Assembly (NCBI GenBank): GCA_900555425.1
Contig: UNSM01000014.1
Span: forward strand, 1-14,957
Reading direction: 5' to 3'
Source of the DNA: Candidatus Saccharimonadota bacterium
GTDB taxonomy: Bacteria > Patescibacteriota > Saccharimonadia > Saccharimonadales > Saccharimonadaceae
Length of the DNA: 14,957 nt
The first letter of the stretch is position 1. Each line of letters opens with the position of its first letter. A model generated the notes under the pieces. It did no database searches. It was not told the DNA's origin and saw only the letters and a program-made list of their open reading frames with translations. Positions 14,858 through 14,957 of this stretch are shown here, one piece after another. A program made the translations under genes and the position numbers.

Positions 14858-14957
14858 TTAGCAAGTAGCGTTTTTCGCCATAGCGTTATTCGCCTTCAGC
14901 CAACCGCTCGGTGAGCCGCATTCCATATATTCACCCTTAGCCTCACCAACGACAATC
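14858..14957 (-). CDS. C-terminal end of a GalU-like nucleotidyltransferase (partial)
   Basis: The last 32 codons of a gene enter from the right edge and end in TAA. The residues GEYMECGSPSGWLKANNAMAKN resemble the end of UTP-glucose-1-phosphate uridylyltransferases, where a CGS-x-x-GWLKAN-type stretch contacts the sugar nucleotide. The call rests on this short motif only; another sugar-phosphate nucleotidyltransferase is possible. It is upstream of rplU on the same strand with only about 30 bases between the stop and the rplU -10 box. Confidence 0.5.
   Translation of the reverse strand, partial: IVVGEAKGEYMECGSPSGWLKANNAMAKNATC

Noticed and set aside
5617..14957. Horizontal transfer of a Saccharibacteria block into Veillonella, or the reverse
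   Set aside because: No mobility gene, repeat or attachment site at the join; the block is housekeeping genes; the break falls inside a gene on each side. A technical chimera is simpler.
12747..14957. A parS site near parAB
   Set aside because: Reading both strands I found no sequence close to TGTTTCACGTGAAACA in the window.
5617..14957. Alternative genetic code with UGA as glycine (SR1/Gracilibacteria)
   Set aside because: parA ends at a TGA coupled to parB, and all conserved proteins read through cleanly with the standard code.
1..14957. CRISPR array, insertion sequence, tRNA or rRNA
   Set aside because: No regular spaced repeats, terminal inverted repeats, transposase motifs or recognisable structural RNA were seen.

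Overview
The window reads as a join of pieces from at least two, probably three, different organisms, so it should not be treated as one genome. Bases 1 to about 140 are very AT-rich and encode a scrap of an ABC exporter that stops before its Walker A motif. From somewhere near 120-200 up to about 5616 the sequence looks like Veillonella or a close diderm Negativicutes relative. It has a cyclopropane fatty acid synthase, a meso-diaminopimelate dehydrogenase, a type V autotransporter (so the cell has an outer membrane) and the C-terminal third of an LL-diaminopimelate aminotransferase. Its genes have AGGAGG-type ribosome sites, normal leaders and strong hairpin terminators.

From about 5617 to the end the gene content, protein style and compactness fit Candidatus Saccharibacteria (TM7) or a related Patescibacteria lineage: bL31 type B, RF1 (prfA), PrmC, a LytR-CpsA-Psr protein, signal peptidase I, ParB/ParA, bL21 and the tail of a GalU-like nucleotidyltransferase. 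TGA is used as a stop (parA), which argues against the code-25 lineages SR1 and Gracilibacteria. The taxonomic calls come from recognising protein families, not from a search. The two blocks meet inside one open reading frame: its first ~89 codons belong to the Patescibacteria side and its last 147 are dapL.

Layout: ABC exporter scrap (2-142); cfa (+) facing ddh (-) across two terminators; autotransporter (+) facing the dapL fragment (-) across a shared terminator; join near 5616; truncated unknown gene (-) divergent from rpmE (+); ParB-fold-like orphan (-) divergent from prfA (+); acidic orphan (-) divergent from prmC (+); membrane protein (-) and LCP protein (-); lepB (+) divergent from LCP; parA-parB operon (-); rplU (-); galU tail (-).

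Related functions on the Veillonella side are membrane lipid modification, diaminopimelate synthesis for cell wall and lysine, and surface display. On the Patescibacteria side, PrmC methylates the GGQ glutamine of the RF1 encoded two genes away, LCP and signal peptidase serve the envelope, and ParAB serves chromosome segregation. The most interesting signal there is promoter architecture. At seven starts a good -10 box, usually an extended TGnTATAAT, ends only 7-10 bases before the start codon with no Shine-Dalgarno, which predicts leaderless mRNAs. parA, parB and rplU instead have Shine-Dalgarno-like sites. I found no RNA genes, CRISPR arrays, insertion sequences or parS site, and no convincing new multi-gene system.
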